Source: Niabella pedocola
GTDB lineage: Bacteria; Bacteroidota; Bacteroidia; Chitinophagales; Chitinophagaceae
DNA length: 64,000 bases
Direction of reading: 5' to 3'
Assembly (NCBI RefSeq): GCF_021044425.1
Contig: NZ_JAJNEC010000004.1
Location: 806,001-870,000 of the forward strand
The position numbers were made by a program, and so were the translations under genes. A model generated the notes under the pieces. The model did no database searches. It was given only the letters and a program-made list of their open reading frames with translations, and had not been told where the DNA came from. Shown one piece after another: positions 37,476 to 47,481 of the stretch (position 1 is its first letter; every line of letters begins with the position of its first letter).

Positions 37476-40400
37476 TTAGAACTCTACATTCATCCCAATG
37501 GTATAGGCTCTGGTATTGGGATAATTGCCTAAATAATCACGTCCCAGGCTATTTACCGTTTCGGGATTGGGCCCCGAGTAGCGGGATATAAGGAAGGGAT
37601 TTTTTATGGTCACATACACTCTTGCATTCCGCAGTTTCAGCGTATTATTAAGCCAGGTCTTGTTAAAATTATACCCCAGGGTAGCACTGTTGAATTTGAT
37701 GTAAGAGCCATCCTCCTCAAACAGGCTTTGCCCATCTCTTAATGATTCTGTACCGGTATTTACCAGGAAGGGATTGGGATACCGGGCATTGGTATGATCG
37801 GGGCGGTAATAATCCACATCACTGATGTCTACAAACGTAGCCGGAAGGTCTACCGAACCGTCCCCGTTTTCATCTTTCAATTCCAGCGGATCCTGGTAAT
37901 TGCGCAGCCGCTGGGAAAGGGCATTATTGCGCAAGGTGCGATCCATCAGCAGGGAGCCGCTTACCGTAAGGTTAAAGTTCTTATACATCAGCATACCGCC
38001 AAAACCACCGGTAAACACCGGCTCAAAGCGGCCACCCACCTGCAGGTCGTTTCCATCAATTACATAGTTGCCATCCACATCCTTAAAGTAAATATCACCT
38101 GCCTGGAAATATGAAGTGGTATAGCCATTCCGGAAGCCCAGGCCGGTTACCGGATCTACGGGAACATCTTTATTGGCCGCAAATACGCCCTGCGATATCA
38201 GCAGGTAATTGTTCTGGCCCGCACCCACACGGGCAATCACGGAATTGTTATCACTGTACCAAACCAGGGCATTCCCGGGCAAACGGCGTACAATCTGCTT
38301 GATCGCAGATCCGTTTACATATATATTCCAGTTAAAATCCTTGCCGGGCCTTGCGGGACGGAAGGTAAGCGAAACCTCCAGGCCTCTGTTGGTTAGCGCC
38401 GCATCATTGGAAAATGTTTTTTGGAAACCGGTTGCATCTGCCAACGGGGTTTCATAAATAAGGTCGTCAATATTTTTTTCGTACAGGTTAAACGAAAGCC
38501 CTACCCTGTTGGAAAACAGATAAAAATCCCCCCCGAGGTTCTTGGTTTCTACCCGCTCCGGCCGCAGATCCGGGTTGGGCAGGTATCCTAATATGGGGCC
38601 AATACGCACTACGTTGTTATACGCACCTCTTACTCCAAACTGTCCCTGCGAAGCATAAATATTCGATGTGGGCCGCAGGTTGATCCCATAGGTAAAACGC
38701 AGGCTGGCAGCCGTTACCCATTTTACATTCTCCATAAATTTTTCCTTTTCTATATTCCAGCGCAATCCCAGGGAAGGGTTCCGAGCCCAGCGGTTATTGG
38801 CGCCTGCATAAGAACTTCCGTCCTGCCGGTAGCTGAAATCGATCACATACTTTTTACTGAAATTGTATTGCAGGTTCGCCGCAACGGCAATGGTATGTGT
38901 GGTTTTATATTCATTGGTGCCGCCGCTGTTGTATTGCACACCGGCATAGTCGGAGTACCAGGAGTTGTAGCCAAAGGGTCCCCAGTAGTAGTCATTGGGA
39001 CCGTTGCGGTTTTCAATCACATAACCCGTGCTGTTGTCTACCGTTAACTCACTAAACACCGATGCATACACGGTATGTTTGTCATTATAGGTTTGGGTAT
39101 AATTGACCTGGCTACGGTTATATAAGCTGGAACGCCGGGCCGAAAAACCATAGAGGCGGGTGCGATTGGCATCGGCCGCAGCGGGTTTAAAAAAGTCCTC
39201 ACTGTCCATGGTATAGTCATAACTGGTATTGGAGCTCAGGCGTACATTTTTTATAATTTCATAAGAGGCGTCTACAAAAGACCGGAAATTATGTGTTTTG
39301 GCATCGTTGGTGCTATAGATGGCTCCGGAGAACTGGGATACATCCAGGAAAAACGAGGGTCCCGGCAGCAACGACGATGCTACATTGGATCCGGCACCTA
39401 CTTCCGTAAGCCCGTTACCACTGCCTTTAAGCTTGTTACCGATAGCTGCAAACACCTGCGCATTGATCCTGAATTTTTCATTGGGATTAAATCCCAAACT
39501 CATCGTAGCCGCATAGCGGTCGAAACCCGTATTCCGGATCACCCCTCTTTCAGAATAATAATTGAGGTTGGCTTTGTAGTTCAATACCTGGTCGCCGCCG
39601 GAAACGGAAACGTTGTGCGAATGGTTATACGTAGGTGTGTAATAGATGCCCTGCCAATTAGTGGCATTATTATAAAAAGGGTTCAGACTGTCTGAAATAA
39701 AGGGTTGTTTATTGATCTGATAAATATACCCGTAGTCGCCGTTATTATATGCTGTATTTACCCGGAGCAGCCGCTCTTCCTGTCCGCCGATGGTATTGCG
39801 CAGGGGCGGTACGGTATTTACAAAATAATTACCTACATAGGTAATAATGGGTATCTGGGACTTTCCTTTTTTTGTGGTAATTACAATAACACCATTGGCG
39901 CCGCGGGATCCGTAGAGCGAGGCCGCCTGCGCATCCAGCATTACATCCACAGTTTCGATATCTTCCACCGGAATCAGGGATAACGGACTGGTGCCAGGGC
40001 CGATGGACTGGAAGCCGTATTCAAAGCCGGCATCCGCATCAATGGGTACACCGTCTACGATATATAAGGGAGAGTTGGCATTAACATACGCATTATCACC
40101 ACTGCCGGTGGCGCCGATACTGGAAAGCCCCCGGATGGTAGCGGCTCCTCTGAATCCAGGAGCACCGGTATTCATCTGCACGTTCAAACCTGCCACACGG
40201 CCCTGCATCAACTCCTCCAGGTTGGCCGAAGGAATGTCTTTGATATCATCTGCCGTAATCCGCGTGATGGCGCCCGTAATCGTTTCCTTTTGTTTGCGCT
40301 GATACCCCACCACCACTACCTGGTTCATATCATTGGAAGAACGTTCCAGCTCAAACAGCAAGGTATCTGAAGGCGCCTTTCGGGCCGCAATAAAACCTGC

Positions 40401-40646
40401 ATAGGTTACCTCGATCTCCTCTCCCGGTTTGAGCTGTACACTGAAATTGCCCAGCTGATCGGTAGTGATAAGCGCCTTCAGCGGCCGTCCTTTCCAGGCC
40501 GTAATGGTAGCACCACTCAAGGGTTCTTTGGTATCCGCAGCTATTACCCGGCCGGAAGCCTTTATCGTTTGGCCATTCAACCGGCTTAATCCCAAAACAC
40601 CCAACAGGAATAAGCAGGCCATGATTCTTTGTATCGTTCCTTTCAT
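37476..40646 (-). CDS. SusC/RagA family TonB-dependent transporter (pair 2)
   Basis: The 1056-residue protein has a signal peptide, then a carboxypeptidase-D-like domain (~30-100, IKASGRVIAADTKEPLSGAT). A plug follows with ANSPLYIVDGVPID and DIETVDVMLDAQAASLYGSR, and then a 22-strand-type barrel ending TIGMNVEF. Compared with the upstream receptor (44302-47172) this is the complete form with the CPD domain. It is energised by TonB to import the ligand held by SusD. It starts 21 bases after the DUF5007-like gene, within the large operon. Confidence 0.95.
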   Translation of the reverse strand: MKGTIQRIMACLFLLGVLGLSRLNGQTIKASGRVIAADTKEPLSGATITAWKGRPLKALITTDQLGNFSVQLKPGEEIEVTYAGFIAARKAPSDTLLFELERSSNDMNQVVVVGYQRKQKETITGAITRITADDIKDIPSANLEELMQGRVAGLNVQMNTGAPGFRGAATIRGLSSIGATGSGDNAYVNANSPLYIVDGVPIDADAGFEYGFQSIGPGTSPLSLIPVEDIETVDVMLDAQAASLYGSRGANGVIVITTKKGKSQIPIITYVGNYFVNTVPPLRNTIGGQEERLLRVNTAYNNGDYGYIYQINKQPFISDSLNPFYNNATNWQGIYYTPTYNHSHNVSVSGGDQVLNYKANLNYYSERGVIRNTGFDRYAATMSLGFNPNEKFRINAQVFAAIGNKLKGSGNGLTEVGAGSNVASSLLPGPSFFLDVSQFSGAIYSTNDAKTHNFRSFVDASYEIIKNVRLSSNTSYDYTMDSEDFFKPAAADANRTRLYGFSARRSSLYNRSQVNYTQTYNDKHTVYASVFSELTVDNSTGYVIENRNGPNDYYWGPFGYNSWYSDYAGVQYNSGGTNEYKTTHTIAVAANLQYNFSKKYVIDFSYRQDGSSYAGANNRWARNPSLGLRWNIEKEKFMENVKWVTAASLRFTYGINLRPTSNIYASQGQFGVRGAYNNVVRIGPILGYLPNPDLRPERVETKNLGGDFYLFSNRVGLSFNLYEKNIDDLIYETPLADATGFQKTFSNDAALTNRGLEVSLTFRPARPGKDFNWNIYVNGSAIKQIVRRLPGNALVWYSDNNSVIARVGAGQNNYLLISQGVFAANKDVPVDPVTGLGFRNGYTTSYFQAGDIYFKDVDGNYVIDGNDLQVGGRFEPVFTGGFGGMLMYKNFNLTVSGSLLMDRTLRNNALSQRLRNYQDPLELKDENGDGSVDLPATFVDISDVDYYRPDHTNARYPNPFLVNTGTESLRDGQSLFEEDGSYIKFNSATLGYNFNKTWLNNTLKLRNARVYVTIKNPFLISRYSGPNPETVNSLGRDYLGNYPNTRAYTIGMNVEF

Positions 40647-40667
40647 ATCTTTTGTTGTTCGCAGTTA

Positions 40668-41732
40668 TTAATCGTTCTCAAACTTCAGGTTCTTTTTGAA
40701 ATGAAAGACAACTTCCCAGTCGCCCGGTTCGTATATCGAAAAATTAAGACCGAATACTCCGTTACGCAGGGTGTTGCCAAAACCCCGGCGGGGGTATTCA
40801 AATAATACCTTTGCCTGTCCGCCCGAAGTATACTTGGTGGCGAGGGAAGTAAGTGGTATGGGATAGGCTGCATCGTACTTTACATAGCTGCTCGTCATTT
40901 GCATATTGAAGCCATGCACCAGCTCGTTCCATTTGGTATTACTGAATTTTGCCGGGTTAATGGGTAACGAGTCTTTATCCAGGAACCGGAAAGTAAGCGA
41001 ATTGCCATTGCCTGTTTTCCGGAAATATACGGCCGCCATATAGGGTTGCAGGAGACTATCGGTGGTGTAGTACAGGTTGGTGGATGTGGTTAACCGCACC
41101 TGCTTGGGCACCGTGATGGAAGTGGTGTTCACCGGCGGATAGGTTTGAAAATTTTCAGTAAGGGGTTTCCGGGTTTCCTTATTGTACTCAAAAGGCTCAT
41201 AAGGTATTTCCTTATAGGGAATGAGTTTTTGATTGGCAAACAGTTTGCTGGCCCCGGTATTGTTGGATACATTGATATCAAAAAGGTAAAGTGAATCCGT
41301 ATCCGGTTTTCCATGGATAACGGCAGAGGACGCTGCCGCAAATACCAGGTCGCCGGAACCGGGGCGAATGGTGAAATAAGGCTTCTGCACTTCCTGCCGC
41401 TTGGCCTCAATCTCTGCCAGGGAGGTTTCCATGCCCGTATAGCGTCCTACCCATTCCTTTACCGTTACCAGCGCTGTTAACTCGGGCGCAGGTGTACCGT
41501 TGGCCCGGCGCAGATTCTGTAATTCGAAGTTGAGCGGATAGCTGGATTTATCGGCACTGAACTGTGTTAACACAAGAAGATTTCTACCCAATACAGGCAT
41601 ATATGTGTCTGTAGCAAAACTAACCCTGGGACTAAGGTATTCTGTTACAGGAGGTGTTTTTTTACACCCTGCAAACAATGCCAGTGCCAGCACAACGTTT
41701 AAAAGATAGTTATGGTTTCTGTTCATGCCCAT
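40668..41732 (-). CDS. DUF5007-like lipoprotein
   Basis: The 354-residue protein has lipobox LFAGC (Cys23). The first Met or Met3 may be the start. Characteristic stretches are TDTYMPVLGRNLLVLTQFS, YPLNFELQNLRRANGTPAPE, YTGMETSLAEIEAKRQEVQ and PYEPFEYN. These match the DUF5007 family of SusCD-associated proteins, to my recollection. It has Ig-like beta-rich character and no catalytic motif. The ATG overlaps the last base of the FAS1 gene (TAATG), showing translational coupling. Confidence 0.65.
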   Translation of the reverse strand: MGMNRNHNYLLNVVLALALFAGCKKTPPVTEYLSPRVSFATDTYMPVLGRNLLVLTQFSADKSSYPLNFELQNLRRANGTPAPELTALVTVKEWVGRYTGMETSLAEIEAKRQEVQKPYFTIRPGSGDLVFAAASSAVIHGKPDTDSLYLFDINVSNNTGASKLFANQKLIPYKEIPYEPFEYNKETRKPLTENFQTYPPVNTTSITVPKQVRLTTSTNLYYTTDSLLQPYMAAVYFRKTGNGNSLTFRFLDKDSLPINPAKFSNTKWNELVHGFNMQMTSSYVKYDAAYPIPLTSLATKYTSGGQAKVLFEYPRRGFGNTLRNGVFGLNFSIYEPGDWEVVFHFKKNLKFEND

Positions 41733-42766
41733 TAGTTTTTATTGAGTTTTACTTCTTCTATAATGATGCGTGGCCCGGAGGCCCGCTCGTACTGGTAATC
41801 GAGGTAGAATGCAAACTTGGAACGGTCAAAATAACTGGGACCATGTTTCTTCAGTGTAGGGTCTGCCTGCGCTGTTGCCGGCCCTATCGCAATTACACTA
41901 TCACGGTTATCCAGGGTGATCTTTATTTTGTACAGCGGGTCGCCGATAAAATCAACCCCATCCATAATCACTTCATTGGCCGAAACCGCTGATACTCTTT
42001 TACCACTCCTCAGCGCAGCGGTAGCCAGCGGCCCCCAGGAGCGGTTCGTGGCATCGGGAAAATACAAGGTGCCGGAGGAATAATAATAATAATCGCTCCA
42101 GTAATTCTGGCGCTCGGCTGCCCGGATATGAAACGTACCAAAGCCAAAAATATGACCGGGCTCCAGTACATGTACCACACCGTTGGAGAGCCGGATATCT
42201 GTAGTACTGGTGCGGCTGCTCGACCAATCTTCCTGCCATTTTGAGCTATAGGTAAAACTGTATTTCAGTACCTGGCTTCCTCCGTACTGCACGCCCTCCG
42301 CACTGGTTGTTTGCTGCGCTGCGTTAACCATCCGGTCGCCCACAGTGCGGAGGTATATACCATCCCTGTTCACAGCAACCGCATCCGCCGTCCAGCTTCC
42401 TCTTACGATATAATATTCCAGCAGCTGCCGCAATGAAGAGCTGTCTATATCTTTAAGCGCTGCCGGTGCCAGCCCCTGTCCGCTGCGGCGGTTATTATAA
42501 TTTACGACCGCGCTAGTGATGCTGGCATCTGAAGGGATAAAGAAGGTTACATTCTGGGAAACCAGGGTATCCTTTAAGCCGGATCTGTTAATAATAAGCA
42601 ACAGCGAATCGAAACCCCGGCCCTGCCGTTGCAGGTACTCATATACGTTGTATGGAAGCTTGTTCCCCTCCGGTTCATCGTTCCTGTAGGCATTGTCCTT
42701 TTGGCAGGAAACACCCATCACAACGGAAAGCAGGCAGAGGATGTAATAATATTTTGCCGTATTCAT
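41732..42766 (-). CDS. Fasciclin (FAS1) domain lipoprotein with extra C-terminal domain, pair 1
   Basis: The 344-residue lipoprotein has VSC (Cys21). FAS1 domain residues ~40-205 carry FDSLLLIINRSGLKDTLVSQ, then NVTFFIPSD, and the H2-like RLSNGVVHVLEPGHIFGFG. The remaining ~140 residues form a second beta-rich domain (VIMDGVDFIGDPLYKIKITL) that the smaller FAS1 protein of pair 2 lacks. It lies 17 bases after SusD of pair 1 and overlaps the DUF5007-like gene by one base. Confidence 0.8.
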   Translation of the reverse strand: MNTAKYYYILCLLSVVMGVSCQKDNAYRNDEPEGNKLPYNVYEYLQRQGRGFDSLLLIINRSGLKDTLVSQNVTFFIPSDASITSAVVNYNNRRSGQGLAPAALKDIDSSSLRQLLEYYIVRGSWTADAVAVNRDGIYLRTVGDRMVNAAQQTTSAEGVQYGGSQVLKYSFTYSSKWQEDWSSSRTSTTDIRLSNGVVHVLEPGHIFGFGTFHIRAAERQNYWSDYYYYSSGTLYFPDATNRSWGPLATAALRSGKRVSAVSANEVIMDGVDFIGDPLYKIKITLDNRDSVIAIGPATAQADPTLKKHGPSYFDRSKFAFYLDYQYERASGPRIIIEEVKLNKN

Positions 42767-42783
42767 TATATTAAGATTGAATA

Positions 42784-44286
42784 TTATTTCCAGTAACTAT
42801 TTTGTTGCACCGCCGCGTTATTGGCCAGCGTGTTTTTAGATAACGGCCACAATGCAGCCCCCCGTGTTATCTGATCCGTTGTTAACCCGGAATACAGGTG
42901 TGCCTGCCGGTTGCGTACCAGGTCAAACCAACGCTGCCCTTCTCCCAGTAATTCCCGCTGCCGCTCTTTTAAAATAGCGTTGAGCAGGTTGCCGCCGGTT
43001 TGCAGGTTAAATTCGGTAAGGCCTCTCCGGGTGCGTACCGCATTCAGATACACCATGGCATTATTCAGATCGTTGAGGTAATACAAGGCTTCGGCTCTCA
43101 GCAGCACAATATCTTCATACCGGGTAACGACAATGGCCGACTGAAAATTATTAAACAATGGCTGCTGGGTAAATGTCCGCGCTTTTATTTTGCTGAACAT
43201 CGGCACCGGGTTGGTAAAGTTTTGGAAATATCCTCCGCTTACTGCACCCGCCAGGCTGATGGCAAAACGCTGATCATTGGGTTCATTAAAGATCTTCAAC
43301 ACCGAATCCGCCGGCACATATACCTCCGGCACCGTTTTATCAACCAGGGGTGCGCTCAGCGTCCAGTCTTCGAGATGTCCTTTAGCCGCCGACTCCTGGT
43401 AACGGGAATCCGCCGTCAGCGAAAAAATAACACCGTTGCCCAAAGCGCTGAATACGCCGCCGGTTTCTGCGGTAAGTGTGGATGCCGTCGTAAATGTATA
43501 CTTGCCCAAACTTGTGTTTTCGTATACCAGTCTTGCATTGGATTCACAGGCCGCATAGTCGCCCCTCCATGCATATACATGCGCCAGCAGGGCATAGCAG
43601 GCCGCCTTGGAGGCGATACAGGAGAGCCAGAAGCTGCCGGCCTGATCATAATAGATACCGATCTGCTCCGGCTGATTGCCATCGTAGTTCCAGGGAAGAT
43701 TTGCCGATGCCGCAGTTAATTCCTGTTCTACAAAATCCAGTATTTTCGATTGCGGATCCCTGGAACGGCCGGAAAAATTGCCATCTACTGCATCGGCAAT
43801 CAAAGGTGCATCTCCCCAGATACGTACGATATAGAAATAAGCCAGGGCCCGCAGAAAGCGCACCGAAGCCATATCTACCTTCATATTTTGCTCATTGTAC
43901 CGAAAGTCTTTTTCAAGTACCTGTGGCAGTTTTTGCAAACAAAGATTGGCCTGGGCAATAACGGCATAAAACCGGCGCCAGTCCTTCCACTCTTCCAATG
44001 TGCTGAAATTAGCATTGAGCTGCTGGGTGGTTACGGCACCAATATCCGCACGGTTGCTGGCTTTAAAGTTGCCGGCTCTTAATTCCCCGTAAGCGAAAAA
44101 TGCATTTTCATTGGCCAGGGCTGCACGCATTAATCCATAAGTAGCAAACACTCCTGATCGGGCATCATTGCGTTGCTGCCACATATTATTTTCAGGCACC
44201 TGGTGGCGCGAAGGCAAATCCAATTCTTTTCCGCAGCGCGTGAAAAGAACGATTAAAAAAAGAAACAGGATATTGTACGGTTTCAT
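42784..44286 (-). CDS. RagB/SusD family lipoprotein (pair 1)
   Basis: The 500-residue lipoprotein has FTRC (Cys18). It contains SVRFLRALAYFYIVRIWGDA, YALLAHVYAWRGDYAACES, LYYLNDLNNAMVYLNAVRT and LKERQRELLGEGQRWFDLVR, the conserved SusD helices and C-terminal block. It is the partner of the SusC-like receptor 15 bases upstream. It probably binds a part of the same molecule handled by pair 2. Confidence 0.95.
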   Translation of the reverse strand: MKPYNILFLFLIVLFTRCGKELDLPSRHQVPENNMWQQRNDARSGVFATYGLMRAALANENAFFAYGELRAGNFKASNRADIGAVTTQQLNANFSTLEEWKDWRRFYAVIAQANLCLQKLPQVLEKDFRYNEQNMKVDMASVRFLRALAYFYIVRIWGDAPLIADAVDGNFSGRSRDPQSKILDFVEQELTAASANLPWNYDGNQPEQIGIYYDQAGSFWLSCIASKAACYALLAHVYAWRGDYAACESNARLVYENTSLGKYTFTTASTLTAETGGVFSALGNGVIFSLTADSRYQESAAKGHLEDWTLSAPLVDKTVPEVYVPADSVLKIFNEPNDQRFAISLAGAVSGGYFQNFTNPVPMFSKIKARTFTQQPLFNNFQSAIVVTRYEDIVLLRAEALYYLNDLNNAMVYLNAVRTRRGLTEFNLQTGGNLLNAILKERQRELLGEGQRWFDLVRNRQAHLYSGLTTDQITRGAALWPLSKNTLANNAAVQQNSYWK

Positions 44287-44301
44287 AAAAATCTTATTTT
44301 A

Positions 44302-47172
44302 TTAAAGGTCTAACTGCAGGCCGATGGAAAAGCTCCGGGCAAAGGGAACGCCATACCCGTCATCATACCCCATATAGTTCGAAAGCTCGGGATCGCGGCC
44401 GGTATACGGCGTAACCGTAAGCAGGTTATTGGCGGTGATATAGGCTTTCATCGAGACGATCTTTGCTTTTTTCACCCAGCCGAGGTCTTTCATGTCGTAA
44501 GAAAGTAACACCGATTTAAGCTTCAGGAAATCGGCCTTTTCTAAAAACAGGGTTTGATCCCGCTGGTATGGCTGTACCAAACTCCAGGGGTTGTACTGCG
44601 GATACTTTTCCCGGTCAGGTATTTGCGTCCAGAAGGTGATTTCTTTTACGCCACTCATACTGCCCGACACTTCACGATTTGCAAAATCAAACCGGTTGGC
44701 CACGGCTTCGTTGATCAGGTATTTGCCCCACGCAAAAGCGGTAAGCAAATTCAACGACCAATTCTTATAATAAAACGACTGGTTGAAAGCACCGCTGATC
44801 TTAGGGTACATATTACCCCGGAACACCCGGTCGTTGTCATCTACATTAAAGTCGCCGTTTGCATCCTGCCAGCGGGGATCGCCTTTTTTCACCGTAACAC
44901 CATAGTAGGTTAAACGTTGTCCGTTAGCAGCATTTAGAGGAACCGCCGCATCGCTTTCATAAACACCATCGTTTTGAAGCAACCAGTAAGCATCTACCCG
45001 TTGTCCCTTTTGCAGGCGGCGGCCATCGGCAGTAATGCTGCTTAACCCGTCGGGCAAGGCGGTAATTTGGTTATTGTTCCAGTGTAACAAAAGATTGGGG
45101 CTCCATTTAAAACCGTTGCCAAAGCTCGTTCCGATATTTGCTTCCAAACCGGTATTCTTTACGGCCAGCCCGTTCTTATACGCCTTTGTAAAACCGTATT
45201 CGGTGGGTACGGGTACCGGAGCCACCATATTCTTATCATTACGCAAATAATAAGCAGCCGCAATATTCCATCTTTCACCAAGACCGAATTCCACCCCAAC
45301 CGTTGCCTGATCGGCATACGCCCATCCGATGCCCCAACCGGTATAGCCCCGGTTAAAGGGAAGCGTGAGCGTTGGCATCGACCCATAAGACGGAATGAAT
45401 GGGGCACCATTGTACCCGTTATCTACCGTATACACCGGGCCGTATCCATAGCTGTCGTTATCAAATACCCGACCGGTGCGGCCGATCCCCGCCCTGATTT
45501 TGAATGAAGAAAATGCGGAGCCCAGATCCAGTTCGTTTTTAAGATCCCAGGCAGTGGCCAGCGAAGGCGACGTAAACCACCAGTACCCGTTTTGAAAATA
45601 TGAAGACCCCTCTCTGCTTACAGCTGCGGTAAATTCATAGCGGTTCTTCAGCATAAAGTTGGCACGGCCCGAAAAAGAAACCAGGTTATGGTTCAGATAA
45701 TCTTTAAAGCCAAACACCGTTCCCTCCTGAAAGGAGGGGGTGGATCCGCCGGCAATGATCTTTACAAAATCAGACCCGCCGCGATATCCCTTGATATAAT
45801 CATACTTGCGGCGATCCCACTGCGCACCGGCAGCACCGGTGAGCTGCAGTACCATATCCGCGCCCAGTTCCGGTTTATAGCTGATTTCATTTTTCCAGGC
45901 CGACCGTTTGTCCAGACCAATAAAATAGGAAGCGAAATTATTACCATCATTGATCGTCGTAGGAAAATACAGGTCCCGGTTGTTATCATGATAGTTCATC
46001 AGGAATGAGCTGCTGAGGTTCCAGTGCTTTAGCTGGTAAGCGGCCTTGATCATACCTGCCAGGAAATGATCCTGGTTTTTATCGAAGGACCAGCGGTCCA
46101 GCAAGGAATAGTAATTGGACAAATAATCTTTATTCGGCGACAGCGGGGCCGTAAGGGTGGGAATATATTCCTGCTCTGCAAAGCGCTCCCGCAGCAATGT
46201 ATTTCGGGTCCGGTCTGTAAGCCCCAATTGTATTTGTGTAGTAATGGTAAGATGATCAAAAGGCACCATCCCAATGTTGGCCGAAACGTTATACCGGTCT
46301 ACCCCTGTGTTGCGCATGATGCCGTTTTCGCGCACATTACCCAGGCCCAGTCTGAAATAAGCCCGCTCCGAGCCTCCGGAGATAGCAGCATTCACCGAGT
46401 GCTGCCAGGCATTCTGATAGTACAGCTCGTCCCAGTTGGCCGGGCCATAATACACCGCATTGGATGAATCCGCTAAATAGGCCGGAAACATTGATAACTG
46501 TTGCTGTGTAGCGTACGCATCATAAAAAGGCTTTCTGAAATCACGCTCATACCGTCCGTTTGCAGTTTTAATATCATGTGGCCGCACTAAAACACCTCCA
46601 TACAGATTTACATGAATGCGATATTTTCCCGGGCTCGGTTTCCGGCTGCGGATCAGCACTACCCCATCAACACCCTGTACTCCGTAAGCAGCAATATCTG
46701 CCGGATCTTTTAATACTTCTATAGATTCAATATCATTAATGTTCAGCATGGTGGTGATATCCGTTTCAGAACCGATCCGTTCGTAATCATATTGCTTGAT
46801 CCCAAACGGAAATGCGTGGTTTTGTATCAGCGGAATGCCATCCACCACGTACAGTGGAGTCAACGAATAAATATCACTTTGTTTGGATACCGGCCCGTGC
46901 AACCCTCTTACCAGTAGCCAGGCGGGGATTCCGGGCTCGGAAGACTTCCGCAGTGTGGTAACGCCGGGTACTTTCGCATCCAGCAATGCCGGCAATGTAC
47001 TCGCAGGCAGGTAATGCAGCAGGTCAACAGGCGGACTGTTCAGTCGGCGAAATGCGGTGTCCTTTATGACCGCCTGCGGTTTCACCGTGCTGCTATCCTG
47101 TGCTGCAAGGCGGCCGGTTACGGCTATAAAGAGCACAATAAAAAATACGCTGATGATTTTTTTTTCACACAT
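44302..47172 (-). CDS. SusC-like TonB-dependent receptor without carboxypeptidase-D domain (pair 1)
   Basis: The 956-residue protein has a signal peptide (to about residue 24). It then goes almost directly into a plug: AKVPGVTTLRKSSEPGIPAW and LTPLYVVDGIPLI, then NINDIESIEVLKDPADIAAY. The barrel ends with SFSIGLQLDL. Unlike the receptor of pair 2, it lacks the ~80-residue N-terminal carboxypeptidase-D-like domain. It is the first gene of the large operon and is divergent from the XRE-cupin regulator. A 20-bp palindrome lies between the two. Confidence 0.9.
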   Translation of the reverse strand: MCEKKIISVFFIVLFIAVTGRLAAQDSSTVKPQAVIKDTAFRRLNSPPVDLLHYLPASTLPALLDAKVPGVTTLRKSSEPGIPAWLLVRGLHGPVSKQSDIYSLTPLYVVDGIPLIQNHAFPFGIKQYDYERIGSETDITTMLNINDIESIEVLKDPADIAAYGVQGVDGVVLIRSRKPSPGKYRIHVNLYGGVLVRPHDIKTANGRYERDFRKPFYDAYATQQQLSMFPAYLADSSNAVYYGPANWDELYYQNAWQHSVNAAISGGSERAYFRLGLGNVRENGIMRNTGVDRYNVSANIGMVPFDHLTITTQIQLGLTDRTRNTLLRERFAEQEYIPTLTAPLSPNKDYLSNYYSLLDRWSFDKNQDHFLAGMIKAAYQLKHWNLSSSFLMNYHDNNRDLYFPTTINDGNNFASYFIGLDKRSAWKNEISYKPELGADMVLQLTGAAGAQWDRRKYDYIKGYRGGSDFVKIIAGGSTPSFQEGTVFGFKDYLNHNLVSFSGRANFMLKNRYEFTAAVSREGSSYFQNGYWWFTSPSLATAWDLKNELDLGSAFSSFKIRAGIGRTGRVFDNDSYGYGPVYTVDNGYNGAPFIPSYGSMPTLTLPFNRGYTGWGIGWAYADQATVGVEFGLGERWNIAAAYYLRNDKNMVAPVPVPTEYGFTKAYKNGLAVKNTGLEANIGTSFGNGFKWSPNLLLHWNNNQITALPDGLSSITADGRRLQKGQRVDAYWLLQNDGVYESDAAVPLNAANGQRLTYYGVTVKKGDPRWQDANGDFNVDDNDRVFRGNMYPKISGAFNQSFYYKNWSLNLLTAFAWGKYLINEAVANRFDFANREVSGSMSGVKEITFWTQIPDREKYPQYNPWSLVQPYQRDQTLFLEKADFLKLKSVLLSYDMKDLGWVKKAKIVSMKAYITANNLLTVTPYTGRDPELSNYMGYDDGYGVPFARSFSIGLQLDL

Positions 47173-47221
47173 ATCAGTTCGGTTAAAGTCTGGTTCTCGT
47201 CCTGGCTTTTGGCAAATCGTT

Positions 47222-47241
47222 ATTTAACCATCGGGTTAAAT
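47222..47241. promoter_or_regulatory. Perfect 20-bp palindrome, candidate operator
   Basis: ATTTAACC (47222-47229), a four-base spacer ATCG and GGTTAAAT (47234-47241) are perfectly inverted. A partial half-site GGTTAAA is at 47181-47187. It lies between the divergent XRE-cupin gene and the SusC-headed operon, 50-69 bases upstream of the SusC-like start codon. An XRE-family dimer is the natural candidate to bind it. The -33/-7 elements of either promoter were not recognised with confidence. Confidence 0.55.
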
Positions 47242-47481
47242 CCGGAGCTAATTTAATAATATTTTCCAAATACGACATTTTTTTTTCTTAATAGGAAATT
47301 TTTATTTTCTTTTACATGGTTATTGAGACCGACCCTCCTTAAAATTTAAACACGGTATATCAAAATGAAACTGCCCGGAGATTTCAGGCTTTTTTCCATT
47401 AACTTGCCGCCCGCCGGCCGGGGTCATCCGGAAGCCAACTCCGACCGGGCCACTATTACCTACTTCCAATCATCAACGAAA

